A DNA stretch of 64,000 bases from Phlebotomus papatasi (Eukaryota; Arthropoda; Insecta; Diptera; Psychodidae): NCBI RefSeq assembly GCF_024763615.1, contig NC_077222.1, forward strand, positions 26,288,001-26,352,000, read 5' to 3'. Below the pieces are notes generated by a model, which saw nothing but the letters and a program-made list of their open reading frames with translations, made no database searches and was not told where the DNA came from. The position numbers and the translations under genes were made by a program. Below are positions 26,401 through 34,240 of this stretch, piece by piece. How positions within the stretch are numbered: position 1 is the stretch's first letter; each line of letters starts with the position of its first letter.

Positions 26401-29400
26401 CTTTTCTTGTATGATGTGGCGTTGGTAGAGTTGATCGTATTTAGTAGACGGTGTTGACGTCAGCCTCCTTCTTGTGGAAAATGAGGACATCCTGGTAATA
26501 CATGTTAGGTGTGTACCACACGTACTCGTTGATTTTCCTGTCGAAGGGATAGCCGAATGGCAGGGAGTCCACATAGCGAGCACCGGAGCCAACTCCAGCT
26601 GTGATGGTGTGGTCATATCCGGTGTACTGGGGTACACTGGGTGGGTGGTAGGGGGATACAATGAAGTAGAACTGGAATGGCATACCACCCTTCTTGCCCT
26701 TGGGGAGCATCAGACGGCTGGGGAAGCCATTGTGAGCCTCAGTCATGTCCAGAGGGAATTTAGTCTCGCCAGAGTAGGCAGTCATCACCCATTTGTAGAG
26801 TTCGAAGTAGGTGGTGCGGTCCTTTACGAACTGGCTGAAGTACATGGAGTCACGGACGATGACGTTCTTACCAACAACGAGATCGTATGGGAAGACATCC
26901 AAGAGGACGAAGTTCTCACGGTTTTCATTGACGTCGTACACAACACCGAACTCATCAACCTTGGGACCAAGGTAGACACGAACCACAGACTTGACAGCCT
27001 TGTCAGACTGTACGGTCAGTTTGACAGTGAAGGGCAGGTGGTTGAGACGGGTCTGGCGAGCCTTGATGACAAAGTCCTCACCCTGGTAGTGAGCCATCTT
27101 TCCGAACTTCTTCATTTCAGACATGGGCATCTTCTCATCGTAGACCTCAACATCGACGGCGTTGGTGATATCAGCATCGAACTTGTCGAAGTAAGTTACG
27201 AGCTTGTCAACCTCGACATTCTCAACCTTGACACCGGGGAAGTTGATCTCATCGACTGTGTAGGATGGCAGCTTGTCCTTGAATTGCCAGTAGAACTTGA
27301 TGATTTTCTTGTACAGCTGGTAGAAGAGTGGGTCACGCATGGCAGTTTCGTATTGTTCCAGTACACTTGGCACAACATCATAGTGACCGAAGTAGTCGAC
27401 GGTGCTACCGAGGAGCATCTTGGCAAAACGCACGACGTACTTGTAGTAGCGGGTGTTGACAGAGTCAGGGTTGGACTGGATCAGGTTGCCAAGGTATTCA
27501 ATGGAATCGGGCTTGGTGAGGTCAACATGGGTACCGTCAGGTAGGTAGATGAAACCAAGATCAATGGCATCACGGATACGCTGTTCATAGGTCCAGAGGG
27601 TGTCAACATCGAAGTAGTTCTCCTCGGTGTAGAAGTTGTAGTAGTTGGGGCGGGATGGGAAGTAGACACCGTTGTAGTAGCGAAGGTTGGGGTAGTAACC
27701 AGTGTAGATAGGTTCGTACCAGCTGAATTCGGGGATGTGGCCCAAGTCGTTGGACAGACGCTCAAGATAGTAACGGGCGAGGATTTGCTGGTGCAAGAAG
27801 AGGTATTGCTCACCACGACGGTCCTTGTACAGTCCATATTCCTTGCCGCCCATCCAGAAGGGATAGTCCATGTGGTAGTAGTAGTAGTAGGCGTTAAGGC
27901 CAACATCCTCAGTGAAGTAGGAGACCTTCTGATCAGGAGTGGTGTGAACGTACCAGCCGGTGTAGTTGGATGGGATGATGACGGTGTAGACATCTTCGAC
28001 CTTCTTCATGCCATAGAATCCTTGCATCTTGTACTGCTGAGCCAGGGCGATGACATCGCTGTTGAAGAAGTAATAGGGGTAGATTTCGTAGATGGCAGGG
28101 AGTTCAAGACCAGCAAAGTCGGGACGATGGAGGACGGCAGCGGTCAAGGCGTAGATGAACATGCCTTCGTTGACGTGGAAACGGGCCCAGACAACGCTCT
28201 TGTAGAATGTGTCCCAGTCTTTGGCATAGTAGAAGACATTGAAGAGCGACACAACCTGGTATTGGTGAGTATCTTCGAGCACAGAGAACACTTCATCGAA
28301 AGGAAGCATTCCGTGCTTGTAGATGCTGTAGAATTCCTTAACAGCCGTCACATTGGAATAGTGGTCGAAGTAGTTCTCGAAGCTGAATGTCTTGGCCTCA
28401 TCCCAGAGTGTTGTGTGAATCTCGTGTTGATGAACATGTTGTAGGACTTCAAAGAGAGCCTTCTGCTTGTACAGGAAATCTTTGTCGGCGTATTTCACTT
28501 GACCACCCGGCGGCACAACGTAACCCAGGGCCAATGTGGCACAGGCCAGCACAAAAATTGTGATGGATCTCATTCTGGATTCAACACAAAAATCACTCTG
28601 ATACCCAAACCCAGCCTCCACCTCAGTATTTATACTCTGCCCAATGTAATGACAATCGAAGGTTATCGCAAAATTCTCCTTCTTAATCACTTTCTCACTC
28701 TCTCTCTGTTTCCCCTCTTCACTTTACAATTACCTTATCACCCCGCAAACATTTTCATGCGGTGCAAGATGATATTTTCGCCAGACACAATTAATGTTGG
28801 GGAGATGTCACAAACATACCCAGATGCTCTGCTCCTTTTTTTTAGCTCCATTTTGGGTCGATGGTGAAAGAGCAAAGTTACTGAGAAAGTTACTTATGTA
28901 TAATTTAATTATCATACTCCACAATTGCGATTTATGCCAACAAAGAGAGAAAGACTCACGCACAAAAAAGCTCATCATTTTTAGTCCAACATAGTACAGG
29001 GCGCTACTTTATTTTTGGCTTGGTTTAAAATGTAGGTTCGTCTATTAGCTTAAATGTTTGCATTGCAATTAAAGAATTCTAAGAAATCAAAAAACAGCTA
29101 AGAAGATATAATTGAACTTAATTTAAATTATAAATTGCTAACTTTTCAAGATTGTCAATTTTTATAATGTACAATCCAGTACATCACAGAATCTATTTAC
29201 TAAATTTATAATACCCTGAATTTAAAATTTTCTTATTTAGACCTTGAAGTTTTCAGTTTGATCCTCTTCAAAAACCTTAAGTACCTCATTTTAACTCAAA
29301 AATGCCGCACTAAACGTTTATTTAAATTTAATGCATCCTAAGTAAAATATTTCACTGGTCTTCTAGTTCAACGGCCACGTAATATCAACTATTCTAATCA

Positions 29401-31966
29401 AATATTCTAAATGTTATTATATTACTGCTCGAACTCTAATAGAGAGCAGTTATATAATCAACTTTTTTTCAACTTGTGACTCGCGAAACGGTAAGAGATA
29501 TCAACTTCCGGTCTTAGACGTAAATCCCCATTAGTCAACATTATCTAGGACTGTCTTTTATCTTTTTCCCCCTACCCCTCTCCTTCCTATAAAAAACCGT
29601 GTTTTTGGTTTATTTCGAAAACAGATCCTACGATTTCTTTTATTTTCGAATATGTTTTCGAGGTAGCCCAAGGTGAAAATTTCGTCCTTGGATACCTATG
29701 TTCGAAAACAATTTCGATATTTAATTTTCGAATATCAAAGTTTAACTACTTTGAAGCGCCTATTTTTCAACAGATTTGCTTAAATTTGGATTTTTTTGAA
29801 AGATCTTGAAATTTTCAATCCGACTGCATCGGATTTAATCAATAAGTGAATCGATAATAATATCGGTAAATTGGTACCTACTTTTCTTAGAGAATTTCCT
29901 ATTTTGAAATGTTTTTTTTTCTAAAATTTGTCAATCAATGTAATCGGTATTAAAGCGGTATCTACTCAAAAAGCATTCGAAAAGATAATACACGAATAGC
30001 TCTTTCTCATAAGTTCGAGCACTTCGCAAAGCTCGGGTGCTTTTTTTTATTTAAGAATTAAACTTTTAGTTCCTATACGAAAAATGTAAATGTTATACGA
30101 TTTTTTAACGTACCTCTTTTTAAAATAAAATAGGGGAAACTGGGGCGCCACCAGACATTGCATAGTACTAAAGTAACACTAATTTTTATTTCTAAACTGC
30201 TTAGACTATATTGACTATTTCTTCAGTGAACAATCATCTCCATAATGCCTATAAATTTCTATAAGTCTTGTCCTCTGAAGTCGAATATCCGATTACAAAA
30301 TCGCACTGTTTGGTGGTACCCCGTGTTTGGTGATGCCCCAGTTTTCCCTATACTGTAAGGTGTCAAAAGTTTGTTGCCTCAGGTATATTCGAAAAACCAA
30401 GCGGAAAAATAGAAAAAATACTTTAAACATTTATCTTTTGTAATTTGCTTTCCTATAATCCATAGACCTTATTTGCATATTAAAAAAAAAACATTTTATT
30501 TCATTTAAAAAACAAATAATTGATTGCTAAAAGTTGAGCGCTTTCCATGCGCCAAAAGTTTGTTGCCTCATTTGGAAAAGTAACTAAAAATATTGAAATA
30601 CGTGCAATTAAGTTCTTTTAATCCGGGTATGTTAAATGGATGTTTATTCATATAAAATGTGAGAAAAGTTTTGTCAAATTGGTAAATAAGATCTTTTTGA
30701 CAAAATTTTAGCAAGATCCATTTGTGTGCTCAGCAAAACATTTTTTTCTGAGTAGGGGAAAGTAATCACCCTTCGAACGTTCATGCCTTCGAATAATGTG
30801 AATTTCTTTTGTTTTTCGTAAGAGATTTACACTAAATTATCACGGAATTATCAACAATTGATGATAAGCCAAGTAATATTTAATAGAAATGTGTAAGTCT
30901 CTTAGGAAAACTAAAAGAAAATTCACTTTATTCGAAGGCATGAACGTTCGATGGGAGAGTACTTTCCCCTAGTAGGGGTAAGCTTTCAGTCTTCTGATTC
31001 GGATTCATTAAACAAAGATAGGAAAACTATGAAGAATTCGAAGCCAGAGTGTGTGCGAAATCTCAGAACCGCTCCCTATTGATCAGTCAACACCTGGGAA
31101 ACCTCGGATATAGGCTGTGCAGTGAAAGCTAGCGACAGTTTCAATGTAATTCTGAAATTCGATCCCGAGACACATGCATCATTGATCGAGTGTTCTGCCT
31201 ATCTCTTCCCCTTTAATAAATTCTGTAAAAGCCAACGTGTTTTTTAACATTCATATTTTTTTATGTAATGCCATCATTATCTCAACTTTTATCCTTGGGA
31301 CAGAATACCCGAAGCACACTGCAGCATCCGCCAACACAGAATAGCCGCTTCTGATATGATGTATTGTATTAAGCAGGGAAGATTTATTCCTATTTTTGGC
31401 TATAAATTTAATTCAGCCATGTCAGAGGGTTGCAAAAAATATGAATATTTAGTAGGGAACTAATTAAAACATTATGGTGATTGGAAAATCATAGTAAATC
31501 CCCATGGGAAATAACATCAAAGGATATTGTTAGTGGTGTGATTTCCATACAAAAGCCTACACGTGCTTCCACCAAGCTTCATCTGTTCGTTTTATGAGGT
31601 CAACAACCGCAAGAGCACTTTTTATGCTGCCTTATCGTCTATGCTCCATAGTTTCAAAGTCATGTAATGTTCAAATTTCAGACATAAAGGCATCACGAGA
31701 TATTCACACAATTTTTTCTTGCCTCATACCACATAAGAAAAACAACATTAACGATAAGGAATCGCAATTTTTTCTCTCCTTTCTCTAAAAAAAAAAACAA
31801 ACAGAAAATTATTGTTTCGGGGGAGATGCAAAAAAAAGGTGGTGTAAGTTAGAATCAAAAAAAAAATAATAATATGTGAGATTGTCCAAATTAACTCACC
31901 ATTAAGTATCACGTCTGATAGAATTGCCCAATAGAATATGAAGAGATATTTCTTCTTCCTTATCAT
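11065..31966 (-). CDS. beat: Beaten-path (Beat) family immunoglobulin protein, five coding exons
   Basis: Joining 31966-31900, 17849-17758, 15265-15155, 14985-14716 and 11442-11065 gives 305 codons without a stop. All joins use GT-AG borders; phase is 1 at the first join and 0 at the others. The protein has an N-terminal signal peptide, then Ig domain 1 (cysteines in TLSCQYDLEK and GQFECEV, tryptophan in YSVRWYF) and Ig domain 2 (cysteines in KAHCSIG and SLLCEVSI, tryptophan in ANITWYM). The words VSEDAPLFHT, MVIELPK and EFYSYVPKESPP are diagnostic of Beat proteins, which act at the neuronal surface in axon guidance and bind Side-family receptors. The hydrophobic C-terminus (ICLFVLVILLHQFLAL) suggests a GPI or membrane anchor. 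From memory the sequence is nearest to the beat-V type, but I am not certain of the subfamily. Introns are 14,050, 2,492, 169 and 3,273 bp, and hexamerin 2 lies inside the first. Confidence 0.88.
11924..12135. mobile_element. MITE with TAAGGGGAGGTGGGGCTAC ends, family B
   Basis: The left end TAAGGGGAGGTGGGGCTAC pairs with the right end GTAGACCCACCTCCCCTTG. The inner words CTTCGAGCT and AGCTGAAAG also match in inverted orientation. The element is about 212 bp and non-coding. A half copy lies at 15805. Confidence 0.7.
13089..13124 (+). other. Hammerhead-ribozyme-like core, copy 2
   Basis: CTGATGA (13089-13095) is followed by a strong stem II (GGCTC pairing with GAGCC around GGAGCCT), GAAA at 13114-13117 and GCTT. 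TCA before the core can pair with TGA after it. Compared with copy 1 at 10004, both the stem I start (CCA/TGG against TCA/TGA) and stem II have changed with pairing kept. It has the same extra A after CTGATGA. Confidence 0.4.
13993..14146. mobile_element. Hairpin MITE, family D copy 1
   Basis: GGAATGTAGGTAAGGTTCGC at the left is answered by GCGAACCATGCTTACATTCC at the right. The inner arms pair TGAATTTTCTCTTTG with CAAAGATAAAATTCG. It is about 154 bp and non-coding; copy 2 is at 16168. Confidence 0.65.
14303..14528. mobile_element. Hairpin MITE, family F copy 1
   Basis: Left arm: TAGGGGGAGGTTTCCAGGCTT. Right arm: CTCAAAGCCTTCCCCCTA. The inner arms also pair (CGAGCACTTCATATTTTTCC with AAAATATCGAGTGCTCGAAG). 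Related copies lie at 30972 and 47091. Confidence 0.65.
14716..14985 (-). CDS. beat: Beat coding exon 4 (end of Ig1, start of Ig2)
   Basis: The acceptor is CATACAG and the donor AGACGA/GTAAGT. The exon is exactly 90 codons. It starts LNMSDKHSVTLRSVTRDL, carries the second cysteine of Ig domain 1 (GQFECEVSEDAPLFHT) and runs into Ig domain 2 up to TWYMNGRR. Confidence 0.9.
15155..15265 (-). CDS. beat: Beat coding exon 3 (core of Ig1)
   Basis: This is an exon of 37 codons with acceptor CTACTCCCAG and donor GTTGAT/GTAAAT. It encodes ASLYSVRWYFEKEEF, YVPKESPP and FPVSGISVD, the most recognisable Beat block, including the Ig-core tryptophan. The intron that follows is only 169 bp. Confidence 0.9.
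15805..15931. mobile_element. Half copy of MITE family B
   Basis: AGTAGGGGAGGCGGGGCTAC and the following TTGAG-GGGCATAT segment match the left half of the element at 11924. The right half is missing and another MITE starts at 15932. Confidence 0.5.
15932..16168. mobile_element. MITE with TAAGGTAAAGTGTCCTCGCT ends
   Basis: The left end TAAGGTAAAGTGTCCTCGCT-CGACC is answered by GTCGAGTGAGGGTACTTTA at the right. The inside is AT-rich and non-coding. It lies in Beat intron 2, directly between two other MITEs. Confidence 0.6.
16168..16370. mobile_element. Hairpin MITE, family D copy 2
   Basis: ATGGTTCGTACATAGTAAACC is answered by GGTTCACTGTATGCGAACCAT. The inner arms GCGAATTTTCTCTTTG and CAAAGAGAAAATTCGA pair almost perfectly. 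The outer ends of copy 1 (GGAATGTA) are not conserved here. Confidence 0.65.
16403..16590. mobile_element. Hairpin MITE, family A copy 3
   Basis: The left terminus TAATGATGCTATTCTAACG and right terminus CATTGGAATTGCACCATAA match the family ends with a few changes. Inner arms: TTAGCACTTTACTG against CAGTAAAGTTTTAA. Confidence 0.6.
16740..16925. mobile_element. Hairpin MITE, family A copy 4
   Basis: AAGTGCTTTTGCGTTATCGAC pairs with the segment around GGTAAGGCAGAAGCACTT, and GGTTCCTGTCCCGACTG with GTCGTGACAGGCACC. The right end (CAAATAGCACCATTAG) is a family terminus; the left terminus is lost. Confidence 0.55.
17758..17849 (-). CDS. beat: Beat coding exon 2 (start of mature protein and Ig1)
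   Basis: This small exon of 92 bases has acceptor TTTTTTCACAG and donor GAAAAG/GTAGGT. It encodes CLKDLKIFVPDAVIMG and NAVTLSCQYDLEK, so it includes the first cysteine of Ig domain 1. Its phase fits exon 1 (one base carried over) and exon 3 (phase 0). Confidence 0.88.
18720..18850. mobile_element. Half copy of MITE family N
   Basis: The words TCTCTGAAGTCTAATAT and CTGCCCCAGTTTCCCCTAA match the right half of the element at 30131-30350. The left terminus is missing. Confidence 0.45.
19490..20060. repeat. Dispersed repeat family M, with a MITE inserted
   Basis: It begins with words such as AACGGTAAAAGATATTAACTTCCGGTC and ends with GTGAGTTCGAGCATTCGGCAAAG. The same beginning and end words occur at 29460-30045, and in opposite orientation at 38455-39150. 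A family G MITE interrupts it near 19646. No coding frame is visible. Confidence 0.5.
19646..19830. mobile_element. Hairpin MITE, family G copy 1
   Basis: It starts TTAGGGGAAAGTGTCCATGC and shares the words TTCGTAATGACTAAATTTT and TTTTAAAAACTGGTCACTTT with the better copy at 22043. The right end has decayed. Confidence 0.55.
22043..22262. mobile_element. Hairpin MITE, family G copy 2
   Basis: The left arm TAGGGGAAATTGCCCATGCAT pairs with the right arm CAAGCATGGGTACTTCCCCTA. The inner arms CTTCGTAATGACTAAATTTT and AAAATTCAGTCATTACGAA pair nearly throughout. A 220-bp element with no coding capacity. Confidence 0.7.
22418..23822. mobile_element. MITE family C copy 1, with nested insertions
   Basis: The left end TAAGGGAGACTGGGGTAAAA-AGTCACAAAT is answered by TTTGTGACTTTTTGCCCC at the right. 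The body (words such as AATATCTTCCAAG, GGAATTTAGAAAATAAAA, AGAAAACGGCTCGA) is shared with 49557-50962. This copy is longer because of an insertion at about 23075-23784. It has no coding capacity of its own. Confidence 0.65.
23075..23784. mobile_element. Element nested inside MITE family C
   Basis: The ends CGATCACTCAGAATAAG and CTTATATTCTGAGTGGTCGG are inverted relative to each other, and the segment between them is absent from the sister copy at about 50 kb. Inside it, an inner pair AACATCGCTCCTTGG (from about 23183) and CCAAGGAGCGATGTT (ending about 23693) marks a second inverted-repeat layer. Confidence 0.55.
24072..24802. mobile_element. MITE with TTAACCCTTTTAGGACGA ends, interrupted
   Basis: The left end TTAACCCTTTTAGGACGA is answered by TCGTCGTTAAAGGGTTAA at the right. 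Another MITE (24352-24569) sits inside it. I see no coding sequence. Confidence 0.6.
24352..24569. mobile_element. MITE with TAGGGTAAGTGTGCCAAAT ends
   Basis: TAGGGTAAGTGTGCCAAATT-TCGG on the left mirrors CCGGAATTTGGCACACTTAC on the right. It is about 218 bp and lies within the larger element at 24072-24802. Confidence 0.7.
26262..26267 (-). terminator. Hexamerin 2 polyadenylation signal
   Basis: On the minus strand AATAAA lies about 175 bases after the stop codon, similar to the spacing in hexamerin 1. It allows a transcript that ends well inside the host intron. Confidence 0.55.
26441..28573 (-). CDS. Hexamerin 2 (arylphorin / LSP1-type storage protein), nested in the Beat intron
   Basis: This is an intronless gene of 710 codons plus stop. 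The signal peptide MRSITIFVLACATLALG is followed by the N domain (KYADKDFLYKQKA from about residue 27), the M domain with FLHQQILARYYLERLSN in place of the haemocyanin copper-site block, and the C domain ending FHKKEADVNTVY. It is very rich in Tyr and Phe. By eye roughly 70 percent of residues match hexamerin 1 over the first 190 positions, and the blocks VEVYDEKMPMSEMKKFGK and PFPLDM-like FPLDMTEAH are shared. The frame is open upstream to 28690, but the ATG at 28573 starts a clean signal peptide and follows the TATA box. The gene would be expressed in fat body independently of its neuronal host gene; this is inferred from family knowledge. Confidence 0.95.
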   Translation of the reverse strand: MRSITIFVLACATLALGYVVPPGGQVKYADKDFLYKQKALFEVLQHVHQHEIHTTLWDEAKTFSFENYFDHYSNVTAVKEFYSIYKHGMLPFDEVFSVLEDTHQYQVVSLFNVFYYAKDWDTFYKSVVWARFHVNEGMFIYALTAAVLHRPDFAGLELPAIYEIYPYYFFNSDVIALAQQYKMQGFYGMKKVEDVYTVIIPSNYTGWYVHTTPDQKVSYFTEDVGLNAYYYYYHMDYPFWMGGKEYGLYKDRRGEQYLFLHQQILARYYLERLSNDLGHIPEFSWYEPIYTGYYPNLRYYNGVYFPSRPNYYNFYTEENYFDVDTLWTYEQRIRDAIDLGFIYLPDGTHVDLTKPDSIEYLGNLIQSNPDSVNTRYYKYVVRFAKMLLGSTVDYFGHYDVVPSVLEQYETAMRDPLFYQLYKKIIKFYWQFKDKLPSYTVDEINFPGVKVENVEVDKLVTYFDKFDADITNAVDVEVYDEKMPMSEMKKFGKMAHYQGEDFVIKARQTRLNHLPFTVKLTVQSDKAVKSVVRVYLGPKVDEFGVVYDVNENRENFVLLDVFPYDLVVGKNVIVRDSMYFSQFVKDRTTYFELYKWVMTAYSGETKFPLDMTEAHNGFPSRLMLPKGKKGGMPFQFYFIVSPYHPPSVPQYTGYDHTITAGVGSGARYVDSLPFGYPFDRKINEYVWYTPNMYYQDVLIFHKKEADVNTVY
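28595..28740 (-). promoter_or_regulatory. Hexamerin 2 core promoter and upstream GATA-type sites
   Basis: On the minus strand TATAAATA lies at 28634-28627 and an initiator-like TCAGAGT starts at 28601, about 33 bases on. A TGATAA lies at 28740-28735 and a GATAA at 28667-28663. The far TGATAA is about 105 bases upstream of the TATA box, nearly the same spacing as in hexamerin 1. Confidence 0.6.
29455..30050. repeat. Dispersed repeat family M copy
   Basis: It starts near CTTGTGACTCGCGAAACGGTAAGAGATATC and ends GTTCGAGCACTTCGCAAAG, the same order as at 19490-20060. Internal TCGAAAAC and GAATCGATAAT-like words recall the ACCGGTT-rich middle of the copy at 38.5 kb. It is strongly diverged. Confidence 0.45.
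30131..30350. mobile_element. MITE family N, TAGGGGAAACTGGGGC ends
   Basis: The left end TAGGGGAAACTGGGGC-GCCACCA pairs with the right end TGGTGATGCCCCAGTTTTCCC. It is about 220 bp and non-coding. A half copy is at 18720. Confidence 0.7.
30753..30971. mobile_element. Hairpin MITE family E
   Basis: TAGGGGAAAGTAATCACCC and then CGAACGTTCATGCCTTCGAA on the left mirror TTCGAAGGCATGAACGTTCG and GAGTACTTTCCCCTA on the right. The arms extend inward through GTGAATTTCTTTTG / CTAAAAGAAAATTCAC. Nearly the whole 219 bp can fold. Confidence 0.7.
30972..31080. mobile_element. Short MITE family F copy 2
   Basis: GTAGGGGTAAGCTTTCAGTC at the left, and GAAGCCAGAGTGTGTGCGAA followed by CTCAGAACCGCTCCCTA at the right, match the ends of the family F element at 14303. 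The middle is shortened. It abuts the family E MITE directly. Confidence 0.5.
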
Positions 31967-31980
31967 TGTTGAGACGGAGT
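31900..31980 (-). CDS. beat: Beat first coding exon (signal peptide) with 14 bases of 5' UTR
   Basis: The start ATG is at 31966-31964. The reading MIRKKKYLFIFYWAILSDV is a basic start followed by a hydrophobic stretch, as expected for a signal peptide, and it ends at AATG/GTGAGT in phase 1. A strong acceptor (TTTGTATTTGCAG) lies 14 bases upstream of the ATG, so at least one non-coding exon lies further 5' at a position I cannot fix. Confidence 0.75.
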
Positions 31981-31983
31981 CTG

Positions 31984-33090
31984 CAAATACAAAACAGTAA
32001 AAAAAAAAAGAGTGAAAAAATGTTACTGATATGCAATTATCAATTGTTTGTTGTTCCAATGCTAACAAAAATCCTCTTGGTTACATAATTTGAATGCATT
32101 CCATGAAATTCACACAATAATCATCGCATGATTCTTTAATTTCATTTTCAATCATATTTCTCCATTCACTGGGCATATTTTTGCCATTTTAAACAGAACT
32201 GATTATTCTGTTGAACCAGGATCAGCTTAATCAGGGAATTTTTGCCAACAACATAAAATTGGGTTAATCTTGTTTGTCCGGTTGTTCTGTTTTCTCCCCT
32301 CGATTGCATGGCAGAAAACCCTTACCGCAACCTTTGACAAAGATATCTCAAAAAATATGCTTTCCTTTACATATTCCCATACAATTTATACTTCAAAGGC
32401 ATTTGAATGATAAATTTGTAGAGCTCTCCATTCAATTGCATATTTTTATGAGGTAGCTTAATCTCTCTGACCCTGCTGCAATCAATGCCAATGTTAGACA
32501 ATATTATCACTGAAGCTATTTTTATTCTGGATGAATAAGACAATTATTTCAAAGTTCGTTGATGTTTCACTTCAAGATCACATAGAATGCGTAAGACGAT
32601 AAGAATATCAGAAGGTAATTATTTAAAAAAAAATCAATATTTTAAGAGTAAGACAATCAAACTCGATTAATAGGGGCCGCTAAAGGGCGTAGCTTTAAGG
32701 GACGAAAATGTATTTTACTTTAATTAAATTTAAATCGTAACGGCAAGAATAATATTTTACAATTAAGGACCTAAATAAATAAATCTTTAATAAGACAATT
32801 CCTTAATTTATTTCCAGTTTATTTTGTTTTTCTTCTCAATGAACCAAAATTAAATTGTTAAATAAAAAATAAAAAAAAGTTAAATAAAAAACCTAAATAA
32901 AAAAATACTTCAAAGGAAAGACAGTCTAAAATTTCTTCACTAATACAGATTTAGAACATTACCAAATTTCACAATAATTAAACTAAAAAATTGTTATATA
33001 CCTTTTTTTTTAATAAATTATGAAAATTAAGAAAAAACACCAGAAATTGAGAATTAAATAATTAAAGAAGAAGGACGACAATAGACTAAC
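31984..33090. other. Non-coding sequence upstream of Beat exon 1
   Basis: Presumably part of an intron leading to an unseen 5' exon. The sequence is AT-rich and I see no gene or repeat I can name. Confidence 0.45.
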
Positions 33091-33700
33091 CAAAATCCCG
33101 AAAAGCCACAATCCCAAAAAGACAAAATCCCCAAAATCCCGAAAACCAAAGTCTCGTGAAAACAAAATGCCGAAAAATGCGAAACTTCAAAATTTCAGAA
33201 AATTAAAATCCCGAAAATCAAACGAACCAAAACCCTGACGAAAAACCAAAATCCTGACAGCCAAAAATCCAAAAAAGCAAAAAAATCACGAAAAGGTAAA
33301 GTTTCAAAATCTGAAATCCTAAAAAAGCAGAAATCCCGAAAAGCAAAAATTCCAAAAGCCAAAATCCCCAAAAACCCAAATCCTGAAAAACCAAAATCTC
33401 GAAAGCCGAAATCTTAAAAAAGCCAGAATCCCAGAAAGCCAAAATCCCGAAAAGTCAAAGTTTCAAAATCTGAAATCCTGAAAAATTGAAATCTCGAAAA
33501 GTGAAATCTCGAAAACCAAAATCCCGTAGAGCTTAAATCTAAATTATTCAAAATTCTATAATTATACGGAAAATATAGAATTCGGAATTTTAGGTTTCAT
33601 AATTTTGGCTTACGGAATTTTAACGTTCAAAATTTTGGCATTCAGGATTTCGGCGTTCGGAATTTTGGTTTCAGAGATTTTCACTTTTCGGAATTTTAAC
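33091..33700. repeat. Minisatellite of CAAAATCCCGAAAAGC units, with a mirrored second block
   Basis: From 33091 to about 33535 a unit close to CAAAATCCCGAAAAGC (about 15-17 bases) is repeated some 25 times with many variants. From about 33585 to 33700 the reverse-complement motif (CGGAATTTTGGCTT-like) is repeated about seven times. The two blocks face each other around a short AT-rich spacer. Confidence 0.7.
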
Positions 33701-33889
33701 CAGGGCTACTAAAAAAGAAAAGCCATATAGCTAATCCAAAAGTCCAAAGACCGTTTTAGGGTATTAGATAGTCTAGGCTGTCTCTCATTAGAATTTTGCC
33801 TATAGCGATCTCAGAGTTATCATTTCTGAAATTTTTGTCTTAACAAACGTCCCCTCTTTTATTCCAGTTATCCTTTAAAGCCTCTACAC

Positions 33890-34018
33890 ACTAGGAGCAA
33901 TTTCTTTTAAAAAATACCTTTTTAAAGAAAATTTCCCCTATCCTTGTAGGCAGAAATGTCAGATTTTTTTAAAAAAAAAGGCAATTTTTGACGAAAATTG
34001 CTTCTAGTGTGTAGACAC
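33890..34018. mobile_element. MITE family H, complete copy
   Basis: CTCTACACACTAGGAGCAAT on the left mirrors ATTGCTTCTAGTGTGTAGA on the right. The inside shares CCCTATCCTTGTAGGCAGAAA and a poly-A run with the partial copy at 1806. It is about 129 bp. Confidence 0.7.
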
Positions 34019-34149
34019 CATTAGAATTTAGAAATTTTTGATAAAGCTTACCGGCTTATTAACCTGGAACTACAATAAGTAACTTATGAATGTTGTTTAA
34101 GCATTTTTTGTAACTTGAGAAACCAATTTAAATTTAGTACAAGAAATTT

Positions 34150-34240
34150 AGTACCTAATAAAATATCGACCTGCTCTATGGGAAGTCACTGAAAATCGGT
34201 GGTGATATGTCTTACCACTTGACCGCTAGACCAGTCTCAC
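34150..34240 (-). repeat. Possible tRNA-derived SINE relic
   Basis: On the minus strand TGGTCTAGCGGTCAAGTGG (34233 downward) fits a tRNA A box, and AGGTCGATAT about 50 bases further on loosely fits a B box. There is no clear tail or target-site duplication. Confidence 0.3.

Larger units (their letters stand above)
17850..31899 (-). other. Beat intron 1 (14 kb), hosting the nested hexamerin 2 gene
   Basis: Donor GTGAGT and acceptor TTTTTTCACAG border this intron. It contains the whole hexamerin 2 gene on the same strand, several MITEs, two copies of repeat family M, and long AT-rich stretches (about 17850-18700, 20070-21930, 24810-26250, 28740-29450, 31081-31899) where I see nothing I can name. 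Confidence 0.75.

Noticed and set aside
26474..27544. Long open frame of 356 codons antisense to hexamerin 2, with similar antisense frames at 27737-28444 and 2415-3050
   Set aside because: They are mirror images of the codon bias of the hexamerin genes, have no domain, and the paralogue's antisense frames are broken at different places.
31100..31200. Possible B box (GGGATCGAATTTC on the minus strand)
   Set aside because: There is no A box at the right distance and no tail.
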